Shown here: positions 1 through 8,026 of the stretch, piece after piece
Layout: every line of letters begins with the position of its first letter
Position numbering within the stretch: position 1 is the first letter of the stretch
Source of the DNA: Parvularculaceae bacterium
GTDB taxonomy: Bacteria > Pseudomonadota > Alphaproteobacteria > Caulobacterales > Parvularculaceae
Assembly: GCA_021776465.1 (NCBI GenBank)
Contig: JAJFFU010000216.1
Location: 62,001-126,000 of the forward strand
DNA length: 64,000 nt
Direction of reading: 5' to 3'
Notes under the pieces: generated by a model
Told to the model about the DNA's origin: nothing
The model's database searches: none
The model's input: only the letters and a program-made list of their open reading frames with translations
Translations under genes and position numbers: made by a program

Positions 1-52
1 TGATAAAGGGCTCACCCTCACTAAAAAGGCTACAGATAAAATACTGCGCTAA
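1..52 (+). CDS. 3' end of an upstream gene (partial)
   Basis: An open frame enters from the left edge (codons from base 2) and stops at TAA 50-52. The visible residues end in LTKKATDKILR, a hydrophilic helix-like tail. It lies two bases upstream of the next start, so it is probably in the same operon. Too little is visible to say what it is. Confidence 0.5.
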   Translation, partial: DKGLTLTKKATDKILR

Positions 53-54
53 CT

Positions 55-405
55 ATGGAAGGAGATAAACCAATTGCTGCAAGACCGAGTTTTTACGCTC
101 TTTGTTTTTATGACCTCAAAGAGATCGCGATAAAATATGGCTACAACCTCGTGCTTCACGGGAGTTTAAATAGAGATTTAGATTTAATCGCAATTCCTTG
201 GGAGAAAGAAATAGGAAGTGCCGAGGAAATGATTGATGAATTCGCTGAACATTTAGGGGGTCTCGTGCCCGAGCAGTCAGAAGAGGCTAAGAATTGCTTT
301 CCACATGGTCGCCAAGGATACACCATAAATCTCAATAGAGGTGGCAAATGGACTAATTATAGAGACCACCAGTATTATTTAGACATCTCAGTAGTCCCTC
401 ATTAA
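55..405 (+). CDS. nucleotidyltransferase-like phage protein
   Basis: 116 residues. The stretch HGSLNRDLDLIAIPW (about residues 35-49) resembles the G-S-x-x-R-D-L-D-L motif of minimal nucleotidyltransferase folds, which place two Asp residues for metal binding; proteins with this motif are recurrent in phages. The C-terminal part (GYTINLNRGG, YYLDISVVP) has alternating beta-strand character. No partner or substrate can be read from the sequence, and catalysis is not certain because the third acidic residue is not obvious. ATG 55 follows the preceding stop by two bases, and peptide deformylase follows 17 bases later. Confidence 0.75.
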   Translation: MEGDKPIAARPSFYALCFYDLKEIAIKYGYNLVLHGSLNRDLDLIAIPWEKEIGSAEEMIDEFAEHLGGLVPEQSEEAKNCFPHGRQGYTINLNRGGKWTNYRDHQYYLDISVVPH

Positions 406-421
406 TATTCATATACACACT

Positions 422-1012
422 ATGCAGTTAACAGGAAAAATCCTCCCCATATACATGTATGGGTCGAAAATATTAACACAGGTATCTTTCCCTGTTGAAA
501 AAAATGACCCAGAGTTAAAACAGCTAATCGCCGATATGCGAGCCACATTGGCTAATATTCCGACTGGCGTTGGCTTAGCTGCACCTCAAGTAGGTGTGCT
601 TAAACGAGTCTTTCTTGGAGAAGACAATAAGGTGTTCATAAATCCTATAATCACAACCTTTGGAAAGGAGACCAAAATGGGTGAAGAAGGCTGTCTTTCC
701 ATACCAAGGATTTATGCCCCTGTTAGACGCAGTAAGAAAGTAACGGTTACTTGGCGAGATCAGAGGTGGGCTGAACACTCTGAAGAATTCGAAGGAACCC
801 TTCTGAATGAAGGAACTCCTGATGAAAAAGAGACTCTTGAGGCAATTGTCATCCAACATGAACTTGATCATTTGGACGGAATCTTATTCACTGAGAAAAC
901 AGGTGATGTTTACAAGCAGAGAATGAGAGCAGACCTTCAGAAATTCTTGAAGAGAGAAATGCCCTATACGGTGAACTACCCTGTAGTGTTCCAGGAGGGC
1001 AATGGAGATTAG
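422..1012 (+). CDS. def: peptide deformylase
   Basis: 196 residues. Removes the N-formyl group from new proteins. All three family motifs are present: GVGLAAPQVG (residues 49-58), EGCLS (89-93, metal-binding Cys) and HELDH (146-150, two metal-binding His and the catalytic Glu). An insert around residues 117-140 (AEHSEEFEGTLLNEGTPDE) separates motifs two and three. The C-terminal end is longer than in minimal phage deformylases. Phage deformylases are known and are thought to speed maturation of viral or host proteins. ATG 422 is preceded by AT-rich leader without a Shine-Dalgarno sequence, as expected for Bacteroidota. Confidence 0.95.
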   Translation: MQLTGKILPIYMYGSKILTQVSFPVEKNDPELKQLIADMRATLANIPTGVGLAAPQVGVLKRVFLGEDNKVFINPIITTFGKETKMGEEGCLSIPRIYAPVRRSKKVTVTWRDQRWAEHSEEFEGTLLNEGTPDEKETLEAIVIQHELDHLDGILFTEKTGDVYKQRMRADLQKFLKREMPYTVNYPVVFQEGNGD

Positions 1013-1014
1013 TT

Positions 1015-1164
1015 ATGGAAGAATTCAGCTTATTTAAATACACCGTATACCTAACCTATCTGCATGAACTCAAACAGATTAAATGGTATCAATTCAAAAA
1101 ACGCAAAGCATTAAACATATGGCTAGATAAGAAGATTGAAAAAGCCACTGCTCTGCAACATTAA
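1015..1164 (+). CDS. small basic protein of unknown function
   Basis: 49 residues. ATG 1015 comes two bases after the deformylase stop and TAA ends ten bases before the next start, so it fits the tight spacing of this operon. The peptide is rich in Lys, Tyr and Trp (WYQFKKRKALNIWLDKK) and has no membrane helix. I do not recognise it. Confidence 0.55.
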   Translation: MEEFSLFKYTVYLTYLHELKQIKWYQFKKRKALNIWLDKKIEKATALQH

Positions 1165-1174
1165 ACTTGAAATT

Positions 1175-1834
1175 ATGGCAAAAGCGACATTTGTAAAGAA
1201 AGCCCGAAAACCTATATATAGGCGGGGAGTAAGAGTAGAGGCCGATAATAAAAATGGCTATCGCATTGATACCTCTCAGCCTCATCCAGACGGGGATATC
1301 CTTGTGGTTGAAAGAGGGGCGAGCTACTACTGGTGGCAGTTCATGAACCAAGGAAAGCATTACAGCCTAACTCCGCCACACAGAAGTGAGCTTACTCAAT
1401 CTGGGTTTCTCTCTCAGCTCTATGACTTGCAGGATAAGCTCTCTGCCTTCTCAGCCGATGTTGTTACACAGGTCGAGTCCAGCGAGCACATTCAAGAATG
1501 GGTAGAAGAATTTTGTGCCAGTATTGATACACTTAAGGAAGAATGTGAGGAGAGTATGGAGAATATTCCTGAAAATCTGCAAGAGTCCCCGGTAAGTGAA
1601 CTGCTTCAAGAAAGAATTCAAGGGTTAGAAGAATGGAAGGACCAACTCGAATCAGTTTCATGTGAGGTTGACGATGAAGAAATTCAAGAACAGGCGCAAG
1701 ATGATATAGATGGGATGCTCTGGAATTCTGGTCCGTCACACAAAAAAGCGTTAGCGATTAAAGCAGCTTATCTCACCGCGAAAAAAAGAGAGGAAATAGC
1801 TGAGGAACTCTCAAATGTGGAATGCCCACTGTAA
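1175..1834 (+). CDS. conserved phage protein of unknown function
   Basis: 220 residues from ATG 1175; an upstream in-frame ATG at 1136 lies inside the preceding small gene and is less likely. The N-terminus (MAKATFVKKARKPIYRRG) and the segment YYWWQFMNQGKHYS followed by an R-S-x-L-T patch are a pattern I associate with a widespread phage protein of unknown role. The middle and C-terminal parts (about residues 85-200) are strongly acidic, Glu/Gln-rich and helical, probably coiled coil. No enzymatic motif is visible. Confidence 0.8.
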   Translation: MAKATFVKKARKPIYRRGVRVEADNKNGYRIDTSQPHPDGDILVVERGASYYWWQFMNQGKHYSLTPPHRSELTQSGFLSQLYDLQDKLSAFSADVVTQVESSEHIQEWVEEFCASIDTLKEECEESMENIPENLQESPVSELLQERIQGLEEWKDQLESVSCEVDDEEIQEQAQDDIDGMLWNSGPSHKKALAIKAAYLTAKKREEIAEELSNVECPL

Positions 1835-1873
1835 ATCAGCAGGGGGTTAAGCCAATAATATTTGTTTATGTTT

Positions 1874-1960
1874 GAGTATGTAACAGCGCAAGAGCGTTGT
1901 TTGGAGACCCGAGTTTTTCATGGTTGAGGGTTGTAGGTTCGAATCCTACCATACTCACCA
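1874..1960 (+). tRNA. atypical tRNA or tRNA-like RNA, best fold tRNA-Ser(CGA)
   Basis: A perfect 7-bp acceptor stem (GAGTATG 1874-1880 with CATACTC 1950-1956), discriminator A and encoded CCA 1958-1960, and a perfect T arm (GTAGG / TTCGAAT / CCTAC, 1933-1949) make this tRNA-like. The D arm can form ACAGC/GTTGT, but its loop lacks the usual GG. The best anticodon arm GGAGA-CCCGAGT-TTTTC gives anticodon CGA (Ser), with C instead of U at position 33 and two G-U pairs, and a 13-base variable region. These departures suggest either a degenerate phage tRNA or a tRNA mimic. It lies between two genes of the operon. Confidence 0.55.
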
Positions 1961-2036
1961 TATCGGGACAATTAGATGTCAGCCCGATTCATAAACCATG
2001 ACCTCTGACTCTATTTTCATTTAAAACCAAAATGCC

Positions 2037-2336
2037 ATGGATGATTTACAACACTTGATTTTAGCGCTCCCGGAAGGATTTTATCCCGTCTCTGACAGTA
2101 TAGATAAATCATCTCGGCTACGCTTAGAACTAGACAAGGATAAAGGTGAATTCTATGAGCTCACCTATAAGTATACTCAAGATGCAGAAGCGCCAAGAGG
2201 CAGCAGAGATTTTAGTTGTCTTGTGGTATACAAGTTTAATCACGGGGAAGATCAACATGAAGTGTTGTGGACCCATGATGAAAAAAATTTAATCGCCTAC
2301 ATGCAGGCCAACCTGCAAATGGCAGGTCTTTCCTGA
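2037..2336 (+). CDS. hypothetical protein
   Basis: 99 residues. ATG 2037 is chosen; another ATG at 2032 is out of frame. The sequence is acidic and mixed alpha/beta, with HLILALPEGFYP near the start and a charged C-terminal helix. There is no membrane helix or known motif. It is the first gene after the tRNA-like element and the last before a structured intergenic region. Confidence 0.7.
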   Translation: MDDLQHLILALPEGFYPVSDSIDKSSRLRLELDKDKGEFYELTYKYTQDAEAPRGSRDFSCLVVYKFNHGEDQHEVLWTHDEKNLIAYMQANLQMAGLS

Positions 2337-2353
2337 TTTGTTTAAGGTGCAGT

Positions 2354-2418
2354 GCATACCCGAGTGCAAGTAGGTGTAAGAGCCTACTTGTTTACTCGCT
2401 TGTATTTACTCGGGATGC
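2354..2418 (+). ncRNA. structured intergenic RNA element with two alternative folds
   Basis: In the 173-base gap before the next gene an outer stem (GCAT-a-CCCGAGT 2354-2365 with ACTCGGG-ATGC 2408-2418) encloses a perfect 8-bp hairpin (CAAGTAGG 2367-2374 with CCTACTTG 2383-2390). An imperfect direct repeat (CTTG-TTT-ACTCG 2387-2398, CTTG-TATTT-ACTCG 2399-2412) offers two competing partners for CGAGT-g-CAAG (2361-2370). It could be a small RNA, a leader that controls the next gene, or a processing site. No T arm or poly-U tract is present, so it is neither a tRNA nor a classical terminator. Confidence 0.4.
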
Positions 2419-2509
2419 CTGCTAAAACAACTATTGCATAGGGTACTTCATCTGGGGACTCTTTTTAAGTATTGAACTTATTTTTAGTATTCACTAATTT
2501 TACCAACTA

Positions 2510-3004
2510 ATGGCTAAGAAGGTAATCACCACTAAAAAACACTATCGTAAATACGCTGAACTATCGGTTTGGATCAACCCTGAAGAATTTGAGAGAATTT
2601 GCACTCCCGAAGGAGATATGGGGATTCCGGTGAAGCAAGAAAGAATCAGGAAGTTCTTTCAGAAAGACCCTTATTTAAACAATATACCAATGGTACTTTT
2701 TGAGTCTAGGTGGTTTAAGGTTGCAATCATCATGAAGGCAAAATTTCCAGAAAAGCAGTGGATGTTTGATAGCGCCGAATGCATTAAAATCATGAAGCAT
2801 ATCTTAAAATATCGCATAGGTGACCTTGAGGCGGACTTTATGGGTGAATGTAGAAGATTGGCATGTGACAAACCTTTCGTTAAAGAAGAGGTCATTAAAG
2901 AATATGGTGAGAGGACTCAGGTGGGAGGGGGCGGATATTGCAGCCAAGAGTGTTATGATATTTCCATAGCGTCATCGCCAGATACGATTCCAACAAAATT
3001 ATGA
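2510..3004 (+). CDS. hypothetical protein
   Basis: 164 residues, beginning MAKKVITTKKHYRKYAEL. It is soluble, Lys-rich and has five Cys residues, mostly in the C-terminal third (for example GYCSQECYD). No complete zinc-binding pattern is evident. Its stop overlaps the next start (ATGA at 3001-3004), so the two are translationally coupled. Function unknown. Confidence 0.8.
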   Translation: MAKKVITTKKHYRKYAELSVWINPEEFERICTPEGDMGIPVKQERIRKFFQKDPYLNNIPMVLFESRWFKVAIIMKAKFPEKQWMFDSAECIKIMKHILKYRIGDLEADFMGECRRLACDKPFVKEEVIKEYGERTQVGGGGYCSQECYDISIASSPDTIPTKL

Positions 3005-3654
3005 AAACAAGCACTATGCAACAAGACCAAAAAATTAATCAGGTTAAACAGCTCTACGCTGACATCATCACTCGGGAACTAAGGTGGTGGGATACGATGC
3101 CGCTCACCTTGCAAGCGATGCTTACCGCCCTTAATGAAGGGAATCTATTGGAAGAGGCGAACAAAAATGGAGGGAGAGTTGCCGTGACCGAACATTATAG
3201 CGTGCCGCATTACCCGACTGATCATGTAAGATTTCAGAAGGCTATCGCGACCATTCATGAGATCATCCCGTATAAAGAAGAATATTATGAGGGGCATTTG
3301 GCTTTACTGGAAGAACTGTGCTTTCCAGATCAGGATGAGACCAGAGGCGAACTGCATCGTAAAAATTATCAGACCCTTAAAGAAGCAGGACTCACGAAAT
3401 ACTATTACTACTTCTGTCACCATCGACATGGGGATATCATAAGCATTGATAGAATTCAAAATGACAAATATGTGATTATTGGATTCAAGAGTGACACCCC
3501 GGACGGGGAGCAAATTATGTATCGTGAAATGATTTCAAGGACAGGGCGACGATGGCTAAGTTTTGAAGAAGCCATTATTGATTCAGTTTTTAAGTCACAC
3601 AATGCCGCTGTGATGGCTCTCTATAAAGACAATAGCATAAAGGACAGTGTTTAA
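3001..3654 (+). CDS. hypothetical protein
   Basis: 217 residues, starting in the ATGA overlap with the previous gene; an internal ATG at 3016 is an alternative start. The protein is soluble, with a Trp/His-rich middle (YYYYFCHHRHGDI) and no recognisable catalytic signature. Function unknown. Confidence 0.8.
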   Translation: MKTSTMQQDQKINQVKQLYADIITRELRWWDTMPLTLQAMLTALNEGNLLEEANKNGGRVAVTEHYSVPHYPTDHVRFQKAIATIHEIIPYKEEYYEGHLALLEELCFPDQDETRGELHRKNYQTLKEAGLTKYYYYFCHHRHGDIISIDRIQNDKYVIIGFKSDTPDGEQIMYREMISRTGRRWLSFEEAIIDSVFKSHNAAVMALYKDNSIKDSV

Positions 3655-3696
3655 ACCTGACACCACAAATAGATTACGGAATGATATCTTAGCTTT

Positions 3697-3888
3697 GTGG
3701 TTGTGAATACTTTATCAGCTTATGATGCTTTCAGAAAGGATTTTATATCTGACGATACCATCGTTCTGGATAAATATCTTCTTGATTCATACATGATACA
3801 GCCTCGCCACCAACCTAAGTATGCGCTTCCACAGTTCATTGATGAGCTTACACCTGCGTTCTACGTAGATCAATATCTTTTGCCGTAG
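3697..3888 (+). CDS. small hypothetical protein, GTG start
   Basis: 63 residues if translation begins at GTG 3697; the next GTG (3703) is equally possible. A TAGCTTTG sequence, matching the -7 element of Bacteroidota promoters, ends exactly at base 3697, but no -33 TTTG is seen at the proper distance. The peptide is Asp/Tyr/Pro-rich (DKYLLDSYMIQPRHQP) and soluble. Real-gene status is supported mainly by its fit into the packed operon. Confidence 0.5.
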   Translation: MVVNTLSAYDAFRKDFISDDTIVLDKYLLDSYMIQPRHQPKYALPQFIDELTPAFYVDQYLLP

Positions 3889-3942
3889 TAAGAATTTCAG
3901 TGGCGTCAAAGACTTCTAAAAGAGATCAAATAAAAGTAAGAC

Positions 3943-4197
3943 ATGAACTATAGGGGAACTAATGCCCAATTGTTAGAATTCGTAGGGGAAACCTGCGTCG
4001 AGGAACTTCATGGAAGAGCCTCGTGGGATGTGCTGATTCAAGTCATTAAAAAGATTCGTGAGATTGAAGGGGATACCTATCTCTGGGAAATCGATGGATT
4101 TGGGTTGAGGAATGCTTTGCTCTACCTTAATTCGGAAAAGGTGTATGAAGAAGTTATAGAATATATAAACGCTTACAACAAAAAACATGAAAATTAA
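3943..4197 (+). CDS. hypothetical protein
   Basis: 84 residues, acidic and mostly helical, with Trp-containing segments (GRASWDVLIQVIKKIREIEGD). It overlaps the next gene by 11 bases. No known motif. Confidence 0.75.
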   Translation: MNYRGTNAQLLEFVGETCVEELHGRASWDVLIQVIKKIREIEGDTYLWEIDGFGLRNALLYLNSEKVYEEVIEYINAYNKKHEN

Positions 4198-4585
4198 AGA
4201 CAATCAATTGCACGAGGGGCTCCCGAAAAGATTCCTTCGGGATTTTTTCGCAGTGGAATTAGAGAAAGTTGCTGTGGCTGGCTATACCAAAGACGAAAAG
4301 GCTAAAATTGAGGCACAGGCGGGTCTTCTAGGTAAAACCATGGGACAAAGAACCATAGCTCTGGCAGAATTAGAAGTCAAATATGCGCAGAAACGCTTGG
4401 ATGATAACATAAAGTGTTTTTCGCTTAAATCCCTTATGGAAGATAAGGGGTGGTCAGAATGGGACATGTCTGATTTTGCTCAAAGAACATCCGAGTATTA
4501 TTTACCCTTTATTGGCAATCAAGTAGAGTATGCTGATTTAATGAAACGCCTTGGTATTCCAAAGGATCAGTGGGAGAAGGGGTAG
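4187..4585 (+). CDS. hypothetical helical protein
   Basis: 132 residues, charged and mostly helical (AKIEAQAGLLGKTM; ALAELEVKYAQKRLDD). The start overlaps the end of the preceding gene, which suggests coupled translation. No membrane segment or catalytic motif. Function unknown. Confidence 0.75.
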   Translation: MKIKDNQLHEGLPKRFLRDFFAVELEKVAVAGYTKDEKAKIEAQAGLLGKTMGQRTIALAELEVKYAQKRLDDNIKCFSLKSLMEDKGWSEWDMSDFAQRTSEYYLPFIGNQVEYADLMKRLGIPKDQWEKG

Positions 4586-4629
4586 AACACCGAGGCATCT
4601 CTTATGAAATTCAGGACCAATTATATGAT

Positions 4630-4905
4630 ATGAAATCGATCACTGTTAAAATCACCAAAACACAAATATTGGCGCTCACCCGCATGCGTGACCAAGAGGA
4701 GTATTTAACCTGTGAAAAAGGCGGGGGATGGTGGATTGGGCCTCACAAGACAAATGGAAAACTCGCCATAAATCTTCTTAGACTTATGTTGGTAAAAGAA
4801 GATGGTTACCAGAGTGTACACATGCAACATTACCTCCTCACCTCTGAAGGAGAAAAAGCAATAGAGACTGGTGAGGCCAAATTACTCATACCGGACATCT
4901 GTTAA
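4630..4905 (+). CDS. hypothetical protein, possible winged-helix fold
   Basis: 91 residues from ATG 4630 (an in-frame ATG at 4570 would overlap the preceding gene). The order of a helix (KTQILALTRMRDQEEYL), a Trp/Gly turn (GGGWWIGP) and then LAINLLRLMLVKEDGYQ plus YLLTSEGEKAIETGE resembles a small winged-helix DNA-binding domain; the terminal L-T-x-x-G-x-x-A-I motif is typical of the second helix or wing of such proteins. This is inference from pattern only. Confidence 0.65.
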   Translation: MKSITVKITKTQILALTRMRDQEEYLTCEKGGGWWIGPHKTNGKLAINLLRLMLVKEDGYQSVHMQHYLLTSEGEKAIETGEAKLLIPDIC

Positions 4906-4924
4906 GTAAACTAAGTTTTTTGAT

Positions 4925-5320
4925 ATGTCTAAGGGTAAGAAAATTTTTGATGTTATCAGATGTGAACTCTACAAATTCGATCTGGTCTGCTCATTTAATC
5001 AAACTGATAAGCAGTTCAACAAAAGCCTTCATAAAATTGGAGCTGGTGAACTTAACAGTGGTATACATGAGATGGACTCGCGCGAAGAAACAGGCTCGGG
5101 CTGGACTGCTCTTATCGATGGGGTTAGAATGGTGGTTATTCGGTTAAACATGGCTCCTGACACCAACGAAGACTACGCTGTATTACAACATGAAATATTT
5201 CATGCGGTAGAATTCATCATGTATCGGATCGGACTGCAACATTCAGTTGACAGCGGAGAGGCCTACGCATACCTTATTCAATTTTTTACTGAAAAAATAT
5301 ATGACCTTCTCACTGATTAA
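4925..5320 (+). CDS. HExxH zinc metalloprotease-like protein
   Basis: 131 residues. LQHEIFHAVEF (about residues 92-102) contains the zinc-binding H-E-x-x-H signature, and SGEAYAYLIQFF downstream supplies a plausible Glu third ligand. Small phage metallopeptidase-like proteins with this layout are common, and their substrates are unknown. It begins six bases after an AAACTAAGTTT inverted repeat (4908-4918) that recurs before other starts in this window. Confidence 0.8.
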   Translation: MSKGKKIFDVIRCELYKFDLVCSFNQTDKQFNKSLHKIGAGELNSGIHEMDSREETGSGWTALIDGVRMVVIRLNMAPDTNEDYAVLQHEIFHAVEFIMYRIGLQHSVDSGEAYAYLIQFFTEKIYDLLTD

Positions 5321-5374
5321 TATACCTGTCAATGATGAGCCTGTTTTAACTTTCAGGATAAACATTACAAAGCC

Positions 5375-6889
5375 ATGAGTTTGACTTCAATAAGAAAAAA
5401 TATTGACCACTTTGTTTGGAACTACCTCATGCGCGAGGGTGGCCCATATCTTACGCCTTCACACGATGGTGACATTGAAACTCTTCGTGAATACTTCTTC
5501 GCCCTCTCGGATGAACAAGTCAGCCTGATAGAACTTCGTATTGAAGGGGTAAGTGCCCCCGAGGCAGCAAAACGTTTAAATATTCCTTTAAAGCTTCATA
5601 AACGTCGCATGAAGAAAGCGGTAAGGACGCTAAAGCAGGCCGTTATTGGATTTCAAGTGCTTGCCCCCGCTCGTGCATGGGTAAATGTACAAGATAAATT
5701 TGAGAGCTACCTGGACTCATATGTCGAGGTTTGGAGCGATCAAGTTAATATTAGATACGGTAAGAAATATGTAGGCCTATTTTCAAAATCAGCAGAAATA
5801 CTAAGGAACGCTATTCATCAGAGCGTTATCGAGGGGAATGATATGCAGTTTTATAGCTGTGTGGAATCTATTTCAAATTGCCGAAACTCAATCGACACGC
5901 TGTTTCAACGCATGAAAGTAGGAGAAGAAATAGACTTCAAATCAGTCGTTAAACTACTTGGGGACAACCCCCTTAAAGCAGATCGAGTGCCCGCTCAAAA
6001 AAAACCGTGGCTCAAAAAGAGAGGGCCTAAGAAAAAAACACAGGCAAAGCGTGGAATCCCTGAAATAAAAACCAAACAAAAAAAAGCGAAGGATTCGCCC
6101 ACTAAGAAAGGCTCACCCAAAACCGAACCGCCGAAAAAACAGCAAGCGTATACTGAGGATGATCTTCCGCGAGCAAAGGTTACCACTGAATCAGAATCTG
6201 AACCAACAAGGAAGGAAGCAGAAATAATAAACGAACAGGCAGATCAAATAAGGGCTGAAAATGACGCTAAGGAAGTTGAGCGGATTGAAAGCATTAAACT
6301 CAAAAACAATATCAGGGAGCAGGAAAGGATCAAGAATATTCAAGATGTAAATGATGCAAAAGAGAAGAAACGTATTTATAATATAAAAGCTAAAAATGAT
6401 GCGGACGAACGTGCGCGGCTTCAGAGAATCATAGCTAAACATGACCGGAAACAGCAGAAACGGGAAGCAGAAATCGTAGAGGACAGCCTAATTAAATATT
6501 ACCAAAAGGCTTTATCAAGACCTGACCTGGATATTAATAAAAAAGTGTCAACATCTAATGCACCGCCTAGGGTTATTTACCAGTTAGAACCAGAGGACAG
6601 CGGCATGATTCTGACCTACGGGAATTGTAGCGACTATCTCTCTCAAAAGGAGGTCATTAAACTGCTAATAATAGTAGAAAGGCTTACCCCGAGAGAGAAA
6701 GACATTTTAAAACTGATCTTTCAGGAGTACACCTCTCAAGAGATGTCTAAAGAACTTGGAATTAGCTTCAACACAGTTGAATCCCACAGAAAAAACCTTA
6801 TGAATAAAATAGGCTGTAATACTTCAGTCGGGGCAGCAAAATTCGCAATGTATTCCGGTTTGGCTAAAGAATATTTGGACTGTCTATAA
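5375..6889 (+). CDS. two-headed HTH regulator: sigma-region-4-like N-terminus, LuxR-type C-terminus
   Basis: 504 residues. Residues about 45-92 (LSDEQVSLIELRIEGVSAPEAAKRL...) read as a sigma-70 region-4-like helix-turn-helix. Residues about 438-497 (LTPREKDILKLIFQEYTSQE, followed by a GISFNTVESHRKNLMNKIG recognition helix) are a clear LuxR/GerE DNA-binding domain. Between them lie a poly-Lys/Pro linker (residues ~205-265) and repeated charged helices (AEND/AKND motifs, ~285-370). No receiver or ligand domain is present. It is the largest regulator in the window and is followed by a consensus promoter at 6919-6948. It could switch host RNA polymerase to viral promoters, but that is inference. 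Confidence 0.85.
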   Translation: MSLTSIRKNIDHFVWNYLMREGGPYLTPSHDGDIETLREYFFALSDEQVSLIELRIEGVSAPEAAKRLNIPLKLHKRRMKKAVRTLKQAVIGFQVLAPARAWVNVQDKFESYLDSYVEVWSDQVNIRYGKKYVGLFSKSAEILRNAIHQSVIEGNDMQFYSCVESISNCRNSIDTLFQRMKVGEEIDFKSVVKLLGDNPLKADRVPAQKKPWLKKRGPKKKTQAKRGIPEIKTKQKKAKDSPTKKGSPKTEPPKKQQAYTEDDLPRAKVTTESESEPTRKEAEIINEQADQIRAENDAKEVERIESIKLKNNIREQERIKNIQDVNDAKEKKRIYNIKAKNDADERARLQRIIAKHDRKQQKREAEIVEDSLIKYYQKALSRPDLDINKKVSTSNAPPRVIYQLEPEDSGMILTYGNCSDYLSQKEVIKLLIIVERLTPREKDILKLIFQEYTSQEMSKELGISFNTVESHRKNLMNKIGCNTSVGAAKFAMYSGLAKEYLDCL

Positions 6890-6918
6890 TTATTGTAATA
6901 GATAATTGTAACCTTTAT

Positions 6919-6948
6919 TTTGAATTGTCGTTTTAATAACTAACTTTG
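6919..6948 (+). promoter_or_regulatory. Bacteroidota-type promoter
   Basis: TTTG (6919-6922), an 18-base spacer, then TAACTTTG (6941-6948) match the Bacteroidota housekeeping consensus TTTG / TAnnTTTG. Transcription would start near 6955, about 20 bases before ATG 6977, and would drive the following run of genes to 15.4 kb. Confidence 0.7.
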
Positions 6949-6976
6949 ACCTATTAGATTAACTTTTATATTCAAT

Positions 6977-7225
6977 ATGGAGTCTTTAAAATCCTTAAAA
7001 AACAAAGTTTTAAGCCTAGATAATAAGTTGTGGATTGCCTTGGGTGATCTCACTTTAGAAATTCAAGAGAAAACTGATTTTGAGATTTACTTAACTATTT
7101 TTCCTGATGATGGATTAGCTGTTATGAGGCAGAGCGAGTTAAGCGGTATATCTATTGACGACGCTCTTGATATCATTAGTAGAAAAGGACGATTAACCGA
7201 CGATGACTGGACGTCTTATCTCTAG
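6977..7225 (+). CDS. hypothetical protein
   Basis: 82 residues and the first gene behind the promoter at 6919-6948. Acidic and helical, with no known motif. The region ISIDDALDIISRKGRLTDDDW may form a small helical bundle. Function unknown. Confidence 0.75.
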   Translation: MESLKSLKNKVLSLDNKLWIALGDLTLEIQEKTDFEIYLTIFPDDGLAVMRQSELSGISIDDALDIISRKGRLTDDDWTSYL

Positions 7226-7247
7226 GTCTTAGAGAAAAACAAAAACC

Positions 7248-7769
7248 ATGAACACACCGAAAACAGTATGGCTCGAAAATGATCAGGGAGTTTCCCTCTC
7301 TGGTATTGCGGCGGCCAAAGAAATGGGGCTGATAACAGGGTCTTCTCAGATAGACGAAGAACGGGATTACTGGATTCCTGAGGGGAAAGATTTTCTTTTT
7401 ATCCCTCAGGCGTATCACCTACAGCAGGATGACTTATATGAGAAGTTACAGGGCGCCGAAACTATTATAGCCCAGACAGTATACGTGCAGAATTCTCGCG
7501 CTATGCTTTCTAGATTCTTAAGGGCTTTCCGGCATTACTCGCCATGGAACCAGAGGCAGATTAATTATTATTCAATATCTGGGGACTATCTCTTAAACGA
7601 ACTGAACAACATGTGTGACAGTATGGAATCGACTAAGCATTTAGGGAATGCCATCTATTGTGCTTCTAACCACAATATATACGAGTGTGAGCCCTACATG
7701 GGCGAGCCGAAAAAGATCATTTTTGACACCTCTAAGTGTGAATTTATTTATGAACAGAAAAGCGAGTAA
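7248..7769 (+). CDS. hypothetical protein
   Basis: 173 residues, mixed alpha/beta and soluble. Several Cys and His residues lie near the C-terminus (NMCDSM, IYCASNHN, YECEPYMG), and no canonical metal site is clear. The gene ends two bases before the next start. Function unknown. Confidence 0.75.
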   Translation: MNTPKTVWLENDQGVSLSGIAAAKEMGLITGSSQIDEERDYWIPEGKDFLFIPQAYHLQQDDLYEKLQGAETIIAQTVYVQNSRAMLSRFLRAFRHYSPWNQRQINYYSISGDYLLNELNNMCDSMESTKHLGNAIYCASNHNIYECEPYMGEPKKIIFDTSKCEFIYEQKSE

Positions 7770-7771
7770 CA

Positions 7772-8026
7772 ATGTCAACAGTAGAACTAAAAAACGGTGG
7801 GGATGTAGAACGGTTAAGTGGTAAGCTCGTTTCAATCGGAGTGGCCGCCCCTGATGACCCTCAGAGCGAAAGCATTCAGATGCGGATCAAATCTAATGAC
7901 TCTGACCGTAGCACTAGATTACCTGATGAAAGCCTAAGCTACCTGTCTATCGACGAGGCCACAGAGTTGATAGGAGCTTTAAAGTCGGCAATCAAAGAAA
8001 CCGTTGATCAATACGAGCACTCATGA
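7772..8026 (+). CDS. hypothetical protein
   Basis: 84 residues, polar. A C-terminal helix (LSIDEATELIGALKSAIKET) resembles the start of a small helical domain. Overlaps the next start by four bases (ATGA), so translation is probably coupled. Function unknown. Confidence 0.75.
   Translation: MSTVELKNGGDVERLSGKLVSIGVAAPDDPQSESIQMRIKSNDSDRSTRLPDESLSYLSIDEATELIGALKSAIKETVDQYEHS

Noticed and set aside
575..871. - strand open frame opposite peptide deformylase
   Set aside because: It is antisense to a gene with all its family motifs intact.
1867..1874. TATGTTTG as a -7 promoter box
   Set aside because: It runs into the first base of the tRNA-like gene and has no -33 TTTG at 17-23 bases.
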